Below, piece after piece: positions 44,143 to 55,266 of a stretch of 64,000 nt of DNA. This stretch comes from Paenibacillus sp. J45TS6 (GTDB lineage: Bacteria; Bacillota; Bacilli; Paenibacillales; Paenibacillaceae), in contig NZ_BOSJ01000001.1 of NCBI RefSeq assembly GCF_018403285.1, forward strand, positions 186,001 to 250,000. The letters run 5' to 3'. The notes beneath the pieces were generated by a model that made no database searches, was not told the DNA's origin, and was given only the letters and a program-made list of their open reading frames with translations. Position 1 is the first letter of the stretch, and every line of letters starts with the position of its first letter. The position numbers and the translations under genes were made by a program.

Positions 44143-44145
44143 TCT

Positions 44146-44571
44146 TTAAGATTCGTTTGTTAGTTCCTTATGGACGTTTCGAAGATCCTGCAGCCTTGCA
44201 TCATCACGGCGGAAGTACTCCACGAGAGTCTCAATACAAGTTATGGAATCCCAACTAAGGTGATGCTCAATCCCTTCCACGTCTCTGTATATATTCTCGT
44301 CCTGTACCCCGATAATGGTCAAAAACTCTTCAAGCAGCTCATGGCGATCCATCAGTCTTTTTCCGATTTTTTTACCTTTTGGAGTAAGGATAAGGCCTCG
44401 ATACTTCTCATAGATTAAATACTCGTCTTTATCCAGCTTCTGTATCATTTTCGTTACTGAGGATGGATGTACTTCGAGTCCTTCCGCAATATCGGATACA
44501 CGCGCATACCCTTTTTCATCGATTAACTTATAAATTCGCTCCAAATAATCTTCCATACTGGGCGTTGGCAT
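44146..44571 (-). CDS. mntR: Manganese-responsive regulator MntR
   Basis: 141 residues, DtxR family. Nearly identical in layout to B. subtilis Mnt[16 protein letters not shown] (ligands Asp8 and Glu11), winged helix [30 protein letters not shown], and RHELLEEFL ... [10 protein letters not shown] with the remaining metal ligands (His77, Glu99, Glu102, His103). It lacks the SH3-like extension of DtxR, as MntR does. Represses Mn uptake. The lipM gene found beside mntR in B. subtilis is absent. Confidence 0.96.
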   Translation of the reverse strand: MPTPSMEDYLERIYKLIDEKGYARVSDIAEGLEVHPSSVTKMIQKLDKDEYLIYEKYRGLILTPKGKKIGKRLMDRHELLEEFLTIIGVQDENIYRDVEGIEHHLSWDSITCIETLVEYFRRDDARLQDLRNVHKELTNES

Positions 44572-44713
44572 GTGCCTAACCTCATTTCATTAATGAACTA
44601 GCGTCCTTGCGGCCGAGTAAGTTTGCTCTTGTTATGATACATGTTATTCAATAGGATTTGCAAGTCCTGAAGGGCATAGCATCCCGTTTAATACGTAATG
44701 TTTCCATGCTTAA

Positions 44714-44744
44714 GAATACAGTTATCAAGGCAAAATACATAGTG
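44714..44744 (+). promoter_or_regulatory. Possible sigma-G-like promoter of splB
   Basis: GAATA (44714-44718), 19 bases, CATAGTG (44738-44744) before the splB start. It loosely resembles the sigma-G pattern gHATR-N18-CATnHTA, and spl genes are forespore-expressed in B. subtilis. Spacing and the -10 are both off by one or two positions. Confidence 0.25.
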
Positions 44745-44770
44745 AATTACAATGTGAGAGGAGCTTTTTC

Positions 44771-45841
44771 ATGCCGACTCAAGTCTTAGAAAGACCTGAA
44801 CGCAAAGTTAGGCCCACTAAAGCTTTTGTCCCTGATCTTGTTTATTTTGAACCAAGTTCCCTCGACTATCCAAAAGGACAGCGCATTCTGGAATGGGTAA
44901 AAGAAAAAAACATCGAATATCATATGACGACTTCCCATAACCGAATTACGAATTTGCCTGGAGAAACGGACTTGGAGAAGTATCGGATCGCCAAGCGAAC
45001 ACTCGTAGTCGGAATTCGCAGAACCTTAAAGTTTGATCAATCCAAGCCATCAGCTGAATATGCAATCCCCATCTCTACTGGCTGTATGGGCCATTGTCAT
45101 TATTGTTACTTACAAACAACACTCGGGGCAAAACCCTATGTTCGCGTATATGTGAATACGGATGATATTCTTCTAGCAGCAAAAGACTATATTGAAGAAC
45201 GTAAACCCGAGATTACTCGGTTTGAAGCTGCCTGTACTTCAGATCCGGTAGGTCTAGAGCATATTACTGGGAACCTAGCTGACCTGATTACCTTTATGGC
45301 TGACGAAGAGTTCGGCAGATTACGATTTGTAACCAAATACCACCATGTAGAACCTCTGCTTTCCTTGAAGCATGGTGGAAATACTCGCATTCGATTTAGC
45401 GTTAATGCAGATTATGTCATTAAAAATTTTGAACCTGCTACCTCTCGTTTTGAGGAGAGAATTGAAGCAGCCGGAAAAATTGCTCATGCGGGATATCCAT
45501 TAGGGTTTATTATCGCTCCTATTATATGGCATGAGGGATGGGAAGAAGGATACGGCGATCTTTTAAAACGATTAGCGAACACCCTGCCTAAAGATGCTAC
45601 CAAAGATTTAACTTTTGAAATGATCCAGCATCGTTTCACAAAGACAGCTAAAAATCTAATTGAACAACGTTATCCAAAATCTAAGCTGGAGATGGATATT
45701 GCTAAACGAGAGACCAAATGGGGCAAATATGGGCAATATAAATATGTGTATCCAAAAAACCAACAACAAGCCTTACGCGAATTTATTACGGAACGAATTT
45801 TTGAATATTTCCCTGAATCAAAAATTGAGTATTTCACGTAA
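44771..45841 (+). CDS. splB: Spore photoproduct lyase
   Basis: 356 residues. Radical SAM enzyme that repairs the 5-thyminyl-5,6-dihydrothymine lesion in UV-irradiated spores during germination. The cluster motif is CMGHCHYC (CxxxCxxC, near residue 98), and the H-donor cysteine lies in FEAACTSDPVG (near 149). GAGAGGAG precedes the ATG. No splA-type regulator is adjacent. Divergent from mntR. Confidence 0.96.
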   Translation: MPTQVLERPERKVRPTKAFVPDLVYFEPSSLDYPKGQRILEWVKEKNIEYHMTTSHNRITNLPGETDLEKYRIAKRTLVVGIRRTLKFDQSKPSAEYAIPISTGCMGHCHYCYLQTTLGAKPYVRVYVNTDDILLAAKDYIEERKPEITRFEAACTSDPVGLEHITGNLADLITFMADEEFGRLRFVTKYHHVEPLLSLKHGGNTRIRFSVNADYVIKNFEPATSRFEERIEAAGKIAHAGYPLGFIIAPIIWHEGWEEGYGDLLKRLANTLPKDATKDLTFEMIQHRFTKTAKNLIEQRYPKSKLEMDIAKRETKWGKYGQYKYVYPKNQQQALREFITERIFEYFPESKIEYFT

Positions 45842-45868
45842 GTACTTTTCACTTATATATAATAAAAA

Positions 45869-45915
45869 GGTGCTTTCCTATACTCCGTCAAAGCTGACAG
45901 CTATAGGGAAGCACC
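45869..45915 (-). terminator. Terminator after ccdA
   Basis: GGTGCTT.CCTATA / TATAGG.AAGCACC stem with a 19-base loop. The T run (TTTTTATTATATAT) is on the minus strand, so it serves the znuACB-ccdA transcript. It may also stop splB. Confidence 0.8.
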
Positions 45916-45940
45916 TCTCTAAATTTAAACGAATTCAATT

Positions 45941-46654
45941 CTAAATGATCATCCAATCGGGAGTAATTCGCTGCAGCCAAATCGTAATCTGGGTCATTCG
46001 ATCAGTAAAGAGTAAAATTCCCATCAAGATCATGATACTGCCTCCGACTTTCATTAAAATCCCAGAGTATTTCGTAATCCATCTTGTTGTACCTACAAAG
46101 AAAGCAAGCACGAAAAATGGGACTGCAAATCCTGCCGTGTAACCTGTAATGAGACCAATCCAGGCGCCTGGCTCCGTTGCTGCCATAGCGATAATTGCGG
46201 TGAGTATAGGTCCGATGCAAGGAGACCATCCGGCAGAGAACCCAATACCAAAAATAAAAGATCCGAGATATCCCGCCGGTTTCCACTTCATCTCCATCTT
46301 ACGTTCCTTCATCAGAAACTGAGGCTGAAAAAGCCCAATTAACATCAGTCCCATGACGATGATGAGTACAGCCGATAACATTCGAATCAAATCTTTATAC
46401 TCATGAAAAAACTCTCCAAACACTCCTGCTCCAAACCCCAAAGTATAGAACACAACGGAAAAACCAAGGATAAAAGCAAGCGTGTGACTTAAGGTTCGTA
46501 AACGTATTTCTCTCTTATTTTGCTCATTCTTCAGCTGCTGTACAGACAAACCGGTTATGTATGACAAATACGAAGGATACAGCGGCAAGCTGCAAGGGGA
46601 CAGAAACGAAGCAATACCTGCCCCAAAAGCAAGCCATACGTTTACATCAGGCAT
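45941..46654 (-). CDS. ccdA: Cytochrome c biogenesis/thiol reductant transporter CcdA
   Basis: 237 residues, six TM helices. Moves reducing equivalents across the membrane through two cysteines, seen here in FLSPCSLPLYPSYLSY (near residue 21) and AGWSPCIGP (near 138). It starts 45 bases after znuB with no terminator between, and a terminator follows it, so it may be the last gene of the zinc uptake operon. Confidence 0.93.
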   Translation of the reverse strand: MPDVNVWLAFGAGIASFLSPCSLPLYPSYLSYITGLSVQQLKNEQNKREIRLRTLSHTLAFILGFSVVFYTLGFGAGVFGEFFHEYKDLIRMLSAVLIIVMGLMLIGLFQPQFLMKERKMEMKWKPAGYLGSFIFGIGFSAGWSPCIGPILTAIIAMAATEPGAWIGLITGYTAGFAVPFFVLAFFVGTTRWITKYSGILMKVGGSIMILMGILLFTDRMTQITIWLQRITPDWMII

Positions 46655-46699
46655 TGAAGGAACGCCTCCTCATGAGTTAGGGATTCGAACAGGTAAGTC

Positions 46700-47503
46700 T
46701 TAAGCCCGAACCCCTTTTTTCCCAAGCATAATGACAATAAGCAATCCAATCAGCAATAATACAATGGTTGCTCCTGGTGCCAGATTCCATATCCCTGCGA
46801 TCACAAGCCCTGCTATTACAGCAATCTCCGAGATGATAACAGATAAAATAATGGATGCCCGAAAGCTTTTTGCTAGGAGTAAACTAATCGCTACCGGAAT
46901 CGTTAATAAAGCAGATACGAGCAGCGCCCCAACAATTTTAATGGCGGTACTGATAACCAGAGCCGTCATAATGGTAAGCAGCATATTTAGAATTTTCACA
47001 GGAAGGCCGGTAACGGCTGCTGCATCCTCTTCAAAACTGAGCAAAAAGAATTCCTTGTGAAATAAAGCAACCACCAAGATGACTATCGCAGTAACAACAC
47101 CAACAACCATAAGATCCGTACGATCAAGTGTGTAAATGCTGCCGAATAAATAACTCATCACATCCGCGTTATAACCCCTGCCTAATGTGAAAAACAAGGA
47201 AGCCAGTGCTACCCCGCCTGACATTATAATCGCAATGGATAATTCCGCATAACTTTTATAAGCTTTTCGCAATTTCTCAATTCCAAACGATGCAATTACA
47301 GCAAAGACAAGCCCTGCCGCAATCGGATACACCCCGATCAGGAAACCAAAAGCCACACCTGCGATCGTAACGTGAGACAATGTATCCCCAATCATGGAGA
47401 GTCTACGTAGTACTAAGAACAAACCAATCAGCGGTGCGGTGACTCCGATAAGAATCCCCCCGACTAATGCCCGCTGAAAAAAATCACTCGTTAAAATTTC
47501 CAA
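46700..47503 (-). CDS. znuB: Zinc ABC transporter permease
   Basis: 267 residues, ABC-3 family with about eight hydrophobic helices. Typical sequence APLIGLFLVLRRLSMIGDTLSHVTIAGVA near the N terminus, ending KKGVRA. 21 bases after the ATPase gene. Zinc rather than manganese is inferred from the His-rich binding protein and the Zur-like site upstream. Confidence 0.92.
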   Translation of the reverse strand: MEILTSDFFQRALVGGILIGVTAPLIGLFLVLRRLSMIGDTLSHVTIAGVAFGFLIGVYPIAAGLVFAVIASFGIEKLRKAYKSYAELSIAIIMSGGVALASLFFTLGRGYNADVMSYLFGSIYTLDRTDLMVVGVVTAIVILVVALFHKEFFLLSFEEDAAAVTGLPVKILNMLLTIMTALVISTAIKIVGALLVSALLTIPVAISLLLAKSFRASIILSVIISEIAVIAGLVIAGIWNLAPGATIVLLLIGLLIVIMLGKKGVRA

Positions 47504-47524
47504 TCTTCACGACTCCTTTGACCC

Positions 47525-48274
47525 CTATAACACCGAATGTTGCAAATCTGTCTGAACACAGTTCTCCAGATCATGGGAATGACGAACATAGAAATTAATT
47601 TTACCGTTCACCTGCTGAGGTTCGTTTCCAAGGTATCCTTTGATCATCTCAATATCATGCGATACCATCAGGAATGTCATATGATGATGTTTATGCATGT
47701 GAGTAATCAGTTCAAAGAAACTTGCCTGTGTCTCAGCATCAATTCCTACCGTAGGTTCATCTAAAATCAGCAGGTCAGGGTGATTGATCAGTGCCCGGGC
47801 CAAAAATGCACGCTGCTGCTGACCTCCGGATAGCTGTCCTATTCTTTTATCCGCCAAATCCTGGATCCGCATCACTTCGAGAGCATCATCACATTGCTGC
47901 TTATGCTTTTTCGTCATTTTACGGAAAATATGTTTGTTATTATAAAGCCCGGAAAGCACAACTTCCCGAACGGTTGCTGGAAAGAGAGGATTAAAAGCGT
48001 TCTTCTGCGGTACATATCCGATCCGTTCCCAGTCCTTAAATTTAGCGATGGGTTGACCGAATAAACGAATCTCGCCATCGCCTGGAGGTAACAATCCGAC
48101 CAGCATGCGCATGAGCGTCGTTTTTCCCGCTCCGTTTGATCCAATAACGCCAACAAAATCTCTTTCCTTCACCGTAAGGTTCAGATTTTCGATGACCTGC
48201 TGCTCACCGTATGAAAAACAGAGATTCTTTATTTCAAGAACCGGATCATGACATAAATTAGTAGCTTTTTGCAT
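47525..48274 (-). CDS. znuC: Zinc ABC transporter ATP-binding protein
   Basis: 249 residues. Walker A GSNGAGKTTLMRMLVGL (near residue 44), signature LSGGQQQRAFLARAL (near 143), Walker B LLILDEPTVGID (near 164), and the switch His in MVSHDIEMI. Partner of the downstream permease and upstream binding protein. Confidence 0.94.
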   Translation of the reverse strand: MQKATNLCHDPVLEIKNLCFSYGEQQVIENLNLTVKERDFVGVIGSNGAGKTTLMRMLVGLLPPGDGEIRLFGQPIAKFKDWERIGYVPQKNAFNPLFPATVREVVLSGLYNNKHIFRKMTKKHKQQCDDALEVMRIQDLADKRIGQLSGGQQQRAFLARALINHPDLLILDEPTVGIDAETQASFFELITHMHKHHHMTFLMVSHDIEMIKGYLGNEPQQVNGKINFYVRHSHDLENCVQTDLQHSVL

Positions 48275-48332
48275 GGTCTTCCTTCCTTCTTCTTAAGCTA
48301 ACCTTGATAAAGTTATCAAGTATGATCACATT

Positions 48333-49349
48333 CTATTGTAAAGCTGTTACGAGATTTTGCAAATTTTTCTCCATCAGCGTGAAATAGTTATCTCCATTCT
48401 GCAATTGTTCTTCGGTAAGCCCTTCTACCGGGTTAAGAACCATCGTTTCTACGCCTGCCTCAGATGCAAGAGTTTTTGCCAATTTATCAGAGACTAACTC
48501 TTCAAAGAAAATATAGCGGATTCCTTCTTCTTTAACCAGATTAGCAAGTTTCACAATATCTTGTCCTGTTGGTTCTGCATCAGGGGAAAGTCCCATAATT
48601 GAATGTTGTGTGAGTCCATAGTCACGTGCTAAATATCCAAATGCCTGATGAGAAACAACAATTTCTTTTTGAGATACGTTAGAAAGTTGTTCTGTAAACT
48701 TCGTATCCAGATCTTCTAGTTGTTGTTTAAGTTCACTATATCTCTCTTCGTAACCTGCCTTATGTTCTGGGTCGGCTTCGACAAGACTGTTCTTAATGTT
48801 CTCTGCCATAACAAGCGCTGATTTTGGACTTACCCATGTATGAGGATCAATAGAACCATGATTATGCCCATCGTCTTCGTGATCATGTGCATGATCATCA
48901 TGCGCTTCACCTTCATGTGTATGGTCTTCCTCTTCCGAATCAATCAGATTAATACCTGCACTTACTTCCACTGCTTTCACATCGGAGTCTTTATCTAGAC
49001 CTTTCAGAAAATTTGGAACCCATGCTTCAAGCCCTGCACCATTATATAAGAACAAACCAGCTTTGGATGTATTCACAATATCTTGACTTCGTGGTGTCCA
49101 GTCATGCGGTTCAACACCCGTTGGCAGCAGATTAATCACATTAACATCATCTCCGCCAATCGCCTTCGTAAACTCATAAATCGGATAAAAACTAGTCACT
49201 ACATTAAAATGGTCCTCCGAAATTTTCCCTTGAGAAGAACTACCCGAATTGCTTCCGCATGCGGATACAATCAACATCATGATACTGCATAAGGCAACCG
49301 TCATAAAAAACCGTGACCTTTTTTCTGAATTCGTAAGCCTGTTTTTCAT
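48333..49349 (-). CDS. znuA: Zinc ABC transporter substrate-binding lipoprotein
   Basis: 338 residues from the ATG at 49349, eight bases after GGAG; a GTG at 49358 is less likely. Lipobox VSAC near residue 31. Cluster A-I fold with GVEPHDWTP (His ligand), a charged loop rich in His, Asp and Glu (about 140-168, HEGEAHDDHAHDHEDD), IDPHTWVSP and VVSHQAFGYLARDYGL. The His-rich loop points to zinc. First gene of znuA-znuC-znuB-ccdA. Confidence 0.94.
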   Translation of the reverse strand: MKNRLTNSEKRSRFFMTVALCSIMMLIVSACGSNSGSSSQGKISEDHFNVVTSFYPIYEFTKAIGGDDVNVINLLPTGVEPHDWTPRSQDIVNTSKAGLFLYNGAGLEAWVPNFLKGLDKDSDVKAVEVSAGINLIDSEEEDHTHEGEAHDDHAHDHEDDGHNHGSIDPHTWVSPKSALVMAENIKNSLVEADPEHKAGYEERYSELKQQLEDLDTKFTEQLSNVSQKEIVVSHQAFGYLARDYGLTQHSIMGLSPDAEPTGQDIVKLANLVKEEGIRYIFFEELVSDKLAKTLASEAGVETMVLNPVEGLTEEQLQNGDNYFTLMEKNLQNLVTALQ

Positions 49350-49392
49350 TTCATCCACTCCATATTTACATTGTTTTATTCTATGTTTAATC

Positions 49393-49409
49393 GTAATCGT
49401 AACGATTAC
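49393..49409 (-). promoter_or_regulatory. Zur-like operator upstream of znuA
   Basis: GTAATCGT-A-ACGATTAC is a perfect 8-1-8 palindrome, 44 bases before the znuA start codon, preceded by AATC. It has the 7-1-7 symmetry and TAATCG/CGATTA halves seen in Fur-family zinc operators. Zur is encoded at 52250-52717. Confidence 0.7.
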
Positions 49410-49463
49410 TACTAAATAGTAGTATAGGTATCCGCCTATTGGTTGTCAATACTTTTCAAATGG

Positions 49464-49488
49464 AAAAAAGCGCCCCCGAAAGGACGCC
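49464..49488 (-). terminator. Hairpin with T run downstream of metG
   Basis: Minus strand GCGTCC and GGGCGC pair around TTTCGG, followed by TTTTTTCC. It lies about 90 bases after the metG stop and before the znuA promoter region. A second, weaker repeat at 49516-49552 was not counted. Confidence 0.55.
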
Positions 49489-49578
49489 TCATCCGCATAT
49501 CGTATTCTGAAATGACAAAAGCCCTTCATCCTACGAGTATGCTCTTTTTCATTTATTATATAAGTCTGTATAAAAAGC

Positions 49579-51612
<2,034 letters not shown>

Positions 51613-51639
51613 TCATTCTGCAAAAAATACCAGAAGACA

Positions 51640-51935
51640 ATACAAAAAGACCCTCATCCCCTATGGGACGAGAGTCTATTATTCTCACGTGGTACCACCC
51701 AAATTCCCTGGATCCTCACGGATCACAGGCTCAACCGGTTATGTTGTGTCATCAACCGGACCCATTAACGCTGGAACACGCCACTCCCTTACCTCTTCCT
51801 TTGTATATAGAAGACGGCTCGAAAGTGGTTCCTCCAGGACCATTTTCCAGTGATCTACAGACCGGTTTGCAGCTTCCCCGGCTCTCTGTACTGCAGATGT
51901 TAACTGTACTTATCCCTTCATAAGAAACATATGAA
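51640..51935 (-). promoter_or_regulatory. Methionine T-box leader of metG
   Basis: On the minus strand: stem I with the AGAGAGCCGGGGA...AAACCGG apical elements (near 51887-51860), an AUG specifier in GGAAAATGGTCC (51843-51841) followed by a purine, the CCACTTTCGAG segment, the antiterminator T-box GGGTGGTACCACG (51700-51688), and a terminator (51676-51644) of GACTCTCGTCCC/GGGATGAGGGTC plus TTTTT. Uncharged initiator or elongator Met-tRNA would favour antitermination and raise MetG. Confidence 0.92.
51644..51676 (-). terminator. Intrinsic terminator of the metG T-box
   Basis: GACTCTCGTCCC pairs with GGGATGAGGGTC (one or two wobbles) around ATAGG, followed by TTTTTGTATT. Mutually exclusive with the antiterminator formed by the T-box sequence. 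Confidence 0.9.
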
Positions 51936-52013
51936 TTTATCAAAATAATACTAAACGAACGCAATCCATGTCAAGGTTATCACATGACTATAAGCCTATG
52001 ATGTGGAAGAATT

Positions 52014-52247
52014 CTAACTTCCTTTTTTGGGTGGAACCAAATCCACGCCCCCTGGATGAAAGGGATGACATTTCATAATCCGTTTAGCGGAAAGCAATGA
52101 ACCTTTTACCGCACCATGCACTTCGATCGCTTCTAGTGCATAAGCCGAACAAGTCGGATAAAACCGACAGCTTGGAGGTTTCAGCGGCGATATAAATTTC
52201 CGATAAAATGTAACAGGTGCTTTTGCAATCGTACGAGTAACCTTCAT
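52014..52247 (-). CDS. yidD: Membrane protein insertion efficiency factor YidD
   Basis: 77 residues. Membrane-associated helper of the YidC insertion route. Family core [32 protein letters not shown] with two of the conserved cysteines, and [14 protein letters not shown] near the end. It starts two bases after the zur stop, with the site inside zur. Confidence 0.95.
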   Translation of the reverse strand: MKVTRTIAKAPVTFYRKFISPLKPPSCRFYPTCSAYALEAIEVHGAVKGSLLSAKRIMKCHPFHPGGVDLVPPKKGS

Positions 52248-52249
52248 CT

Positions 52250-52717
52250 TTACTGACCCTTTGAAGAAGCTTGATTCTGATCTGTCTTAGGCGACACTTT
52301 GCCAGATACTTGACAGTCTTTACAATAACCAAAGATTTCAAACTTATGCTCCACCACTTGAAATTGATCTGGTGTATCCGTAAGCTGCATTGGACAAAAC
52401 TCAATAGGAAGCGTCTTTTGACACTGAAGGCAGATCAGATGGTGATGGTGATGTCCCGAGCTGCAAGAAGCCTTGAATTTCACTCCATCCTCAAAGATGA
52501 CTTGTTCAAGTACACCTAGTTCCTGCATGACCCTGAGATTTCGATAAACCGTATCAAAACTGAGCCCGCTGTATGTCCGGCCCATATATTCGTATACATC
52601 CTTTGGTGACAAATAACCTTCTGTTTCAGCAAAAAGTCTAGCGAGCGTCTTTCGTTGATCCGTAATACGAAGTCCTTGGCTAGACATGGCTTCAATAATC
52701 TGATTCGTTGACAGCAT
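52250..52717 (-). CDS. zur: Zinc-responsive Fur-family repressor Zur
   Basis: 155 residues. Winged helix with [30 protein letters not shown] and [21 protein letters not shown], then [26 protein letters not shown] and [13 protein letters not shown]. These follow B. subtilis Zur (CSFTHHHHHFICLACGKT, HKFEIYG) rather than Fur or PerR. CxxC pairs hold the structural zinc. GGGAGGG precedes the ATG. Likely target: the znu operon. Confidence 0.92.
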   Translation of the reverse strand: MLSTNQIIEAMSSQGLRITDQRKTLARLFAETEGYLSPKDVYEYMGRTYSGLSFDTVYRNLRVMQELGVLEQVIFEDGVKFKASCSSGHHHHHLICLQCQKTLPIEFCPMQLTDTPDQFQVVEHKFEIFGYCKDCQVSGKVSPKTDQNQASSKGQ

Positions 52718-52817
52718 GACTTTTACCCTCCCGTCATACCAAATCTGTCTATATATCTATAATGCCTGAAATGGTGTACCACGTCAACGAACATAGAACG
52801 ACCTTTTATATCTGCAG

Positions 52818-52853
52818 AAAAAAGAACTCTTTATGACTTAAAGAGTCCTTTTC
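52818..52853 (-). terminator. Terminator of the stalk-domain protein gene
   Basis: Minus strand AAAAGGACTCTTTA / TAAAGAGTTCTTTT with loop AGTCA and TTTTTTCTGC following. It lies about 25 bases after the stop of the 52875-55160 gene. Confidence 0.8.
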
Positions 52854-52874
52854 CATCCTACTATTGGTTAATGC

Positions 52875-55160
52875 TTAATTCTTACTTGGTAAAGGTGCAA
52901 TCAGCAGGTTAACGGGAAGGCTGCTTGCCGGTGCTGCTGTGAGTAAAATTTCTACTTTACGTTCATATTCTCCCGTACGATATAATACGGCCTGTTCATT
53001 AGGAGCTCTAACCGCGCCATCTGTATAAAGAGGAGTTATCTCTCCATTTACCATGGCGTAACCCGTATACGTGCCTCCTCTTGGATTAAAGGAAATCAAA
53101 GTATTAGGTGCAACGCGCTCCAGCGTTATTTTATAAAGCACCCCAAAGTTACCAGAGTTAGAAGCTTCCACGCCGACCATCGGGTCCATTCCCGTTACAT
53201 TCGGGTCATCCTTATTATCCCCTATCACGAGTCTTTCTGGCTTTTCTCCAAGTCGATCGCTGTAAGTAATCTCCCGGGTTGCATTTGGATAGGTTCCCCG
53301 ATTATGCACTCCATCCCGATCCAGAATTGGAAGTCGATAAAGTACCTTCAGCGGATTTAAATTTTCGTCAATAATAACAACGTTATACTCAATCGGATAA
53401 TCACTATACACATCGGATAGTAAAGAAACGATCTCCTGCTGCTTCATGCTTGTTTTGCTCATATCCGTCAAGATTAGCTTGCTTTCCCCTGGTTTCAATG
53501 TAGTCGTTGTACGTTTTGAATCATCCTGAATCGTGGTAAAGTAACGCTCAACTGCTTTTTTTCCAGCTGCTTGTGCGATTGTGCTTGGTCCAGCAAATCC
53601 TAGATTCTCTGTACGCAGGATCGCTGTTGCAGAATTCTTGTTTGTCGCTACAACGTACATTTTCACTCTTTTTCCCGTATTATTCTTATGGTGAATTAAG
53701 AAACGAGTGTTGCCTACTGCTGTATCTTTGTATACGATACCTTCCTTATACACCGTTTCCGGGCTGTTACTGCGAAGTAACGTACTCGGATAATCCGTAT
53801 ACGAATAATTCACTTTTGCCCACGTGGGCACGGCCGATCCGTCAAAGGAGAACTTTTCTCCGATGGGCGTAAATAGCTGATTAAACTCGGTTAACGAATA
53901 GAGCGTTTCATTCGTAATGATAATCGTTTTTTGGTAGGTATTTGTTAATCCTTTATTATCCTTCACTGTCAGGCTGATTGTTTTTGGACCTGGCGTAAAA
54001 AAGGCAAGTGCATTATTATTCCATTCTGTTTTCACAATGGCTTCATCATCTGAACTTTGATCTGTGTACGTAATGAGTTCGCCCATTTTATATTCTTCTT
54101 TATCCGTTACAAACAAAGCTGCCGGCGGCTGATTAGGACGCAGGACATTGACCGTGAGTGAATAAGGGTCACTCCAAGAACCACTAGAGTCTTGTACATA
54201 GTATTTGATCGTATATCTCCCTGGAGCATCAAATACGTCTTTTTTTCCTTCCCAACGTTCATTTATGATGGAAAGACCTTTTGGAGAAACCCCTTCTGCC
54301 TTGTATGTAACAGCTTGTCCTGCATACACTTCAGAAGGTGATATGCTGAAGCTAGCAATTGGTTTTGTAGATAAATTCATAATGATGCTTTTATTCACTA
54401 CACTATACTTGATCCCAAGTGCTCCAGTGATCGCTGTTAGAGGCACCATAAAAGTATTTTGAGTCTGATAGGAGGTTCCTTTCATTGTTTTTGAAACTCC
54501 GTTGACCTTGTATTTATTGCTGTTCGTTTTGAACTTCAGTTCATTATTCCCTTGAATGATACTCGTTTCTTTTGTGGTGTTGTTATATGAAACCCGGTAC
54601 CCGACCCGGTCAACCAAAGCGCGAATCGGTACATAAGATACACCGCTTTTCACTTGCATCGGCTGCGGCGCATAATAAGTTACACCGTCTTGCACCATTT
54701 TTTTACTATTATAATAGAGGATCAACTGACTGCTGCTTCTTAGCGGCTGTACCTCTGGAACTTCGGGAACTTCTGGAACCACTGGAGCTTCGGGAACCAC
54801 TGGATTTTCTTCTGTTTGAACAGGAGTCTTATGATCCTCTGGATTCGATGTAACATCTTCTACAGTACCCGTAACCGTTCCTCCTGTGATCACAGTAGCT
54901 TCTTCTGTAGTGGCCTCTTCTGTAGTGGCCTCTTTCGTTCCACTGATGGTGTCTTCTTCTTGTTCTGTTACACCAGATACATCCGTTTTTCCTTCCACTT
55001 TCACTTCTTCGTTAGCTGTTTCTTCAAGCTGTGATTTTTCCTGAACAATCGTATTTGAAACGGGTTCATCAATGGCCATTTCTGCGCTTGCCGTGTATGC
55101 TGGTACCACTTGTGAAAATAGAGCTATTATGGTGAGCAACGTTAATTTCTTGAATTTCAT
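52875..55160 (-). CDS. Large secreted protein with copper-amine-oxidase-like stalk domain and PKD-like repeats
   Basis: 761 residues. Signal peptide (about 1-26, cleaved after ASA), a Thr/Glu-rich low-complexity stretch (about 30-120), a Pro-Val-Glu repeat (VPEVPEVPEV, about 120-137), then a stalk domain (about 145-270: VPIRALVDRVGYRVSYN, VPLTAITGALGIKYS), two Ig/PKD-like segments (about 273-420: RYTIKYYVQDSSGSW, KTISLTVKDNKGLT), and a C-terminal beta-rich part of unknown fold. No sortase motif or SLH domain. Probably cell-wall associated; function unknown. Confidence 0.75.
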   Translation of the reverse strand: MKFKKLTLLTIIALFSQVVPAYTASAEMAIDEPVSNTIVQEKSQLEETANEEVKVEGKTDVSGVTEQEEDTISGTKEATTEEATTEEATVITGGTVTGTVEDVTSNPEDHKTPVQTEENPVVPEAPVVPEVPEVPEVQPLRSSSQLILYYNSKKMVQDGVTYYAPQPMQVKSGVSYVPIRALVDRVGYRVSYNNTTKETSIIQGNNELKFKTNSNKYKVNGVSKTMKGTSYQTQNTFMVPLTAITGALGIKYSVVNKSIIMNLSTKPIASFSISPSEVYAGQAVTYKAEGVSPKGLSIINERWEGKKDVFDAPGRYTIKYYVQDSSGSWSDPYSLTVNVLRPNQPPAALFVTDKEEYKMGELITYTDQSSDDEAIVKTEWNNNALAFFTPGPKTISLTVKDNKGLTNTYQKTIIITNETLYSLTEFNQLFTPIGEKFSFDGSAVPTWAKVNYSYTDYPSTLLRSNSPETVYKEGIVYKDTAVGNTRFLIHHKNNTGKRVKMYVVATNKNSATAILRTENLGFAGPSTIAQAAGKKAVERYFTTIQDDSKRTTTTLKPGESKLILTDMSKTSMKQQEIVSLLSDVYSDYPIEYNVVIIDENLNPLKVLYRLPILDRDGVHNRGTYPNATREITYSDRLGEKPERLVIGDNKDDPNVTGMDPMVGVEASNSGNFGVLYKITLERVAPNTLISFNPRGGTYTGYAMVNGEITPLYTDGAVRAPNEQAVLYRTGEYERKVEILLTAAPASSLPVNLLIAPLPSKN
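54751..54803 (-). repeat. Pro-Val-Glu coding repeat in the stalk-domain protein gene
   Basis: Imperfect 9-base units of the type GGAACTTCG/GGAACTTCT/GGAACCACT encode PEVPEVPEAPVVPE. Likely a rigid wall-spanning spacer; slippage-prone. Confidence 0.65.
54901..54930 (-). repeat. 15-base tandem repeat in the stalk-domain protein gene
   Basis: TCTTCTGTAGTGGCC occurs twice without a gap, encoding two ATTEE units, and a degenerate third copy follows (TCTTTC). Such repeats can change copy number without shifting frame, altering linker length. Confidence 0.8.
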
Positions 55161-55266
55161 TCTCCGACTCCCTCTGTATCTATTTTGTATAAATTCCTTA
55201 TCATGTCATTGTATTAGACGCACCTAGTCCTGAAAAGTTGCTCTCTACTTTACGAGAAACAACAAA

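Noticed and set aside
49501-49556. Second hairpin directly after metG
   Set aside because: AAAAAGAGC and GGGCTTTT pair only partly, with internal mismatches; the 49464-49488 hairpin is a better candidate.
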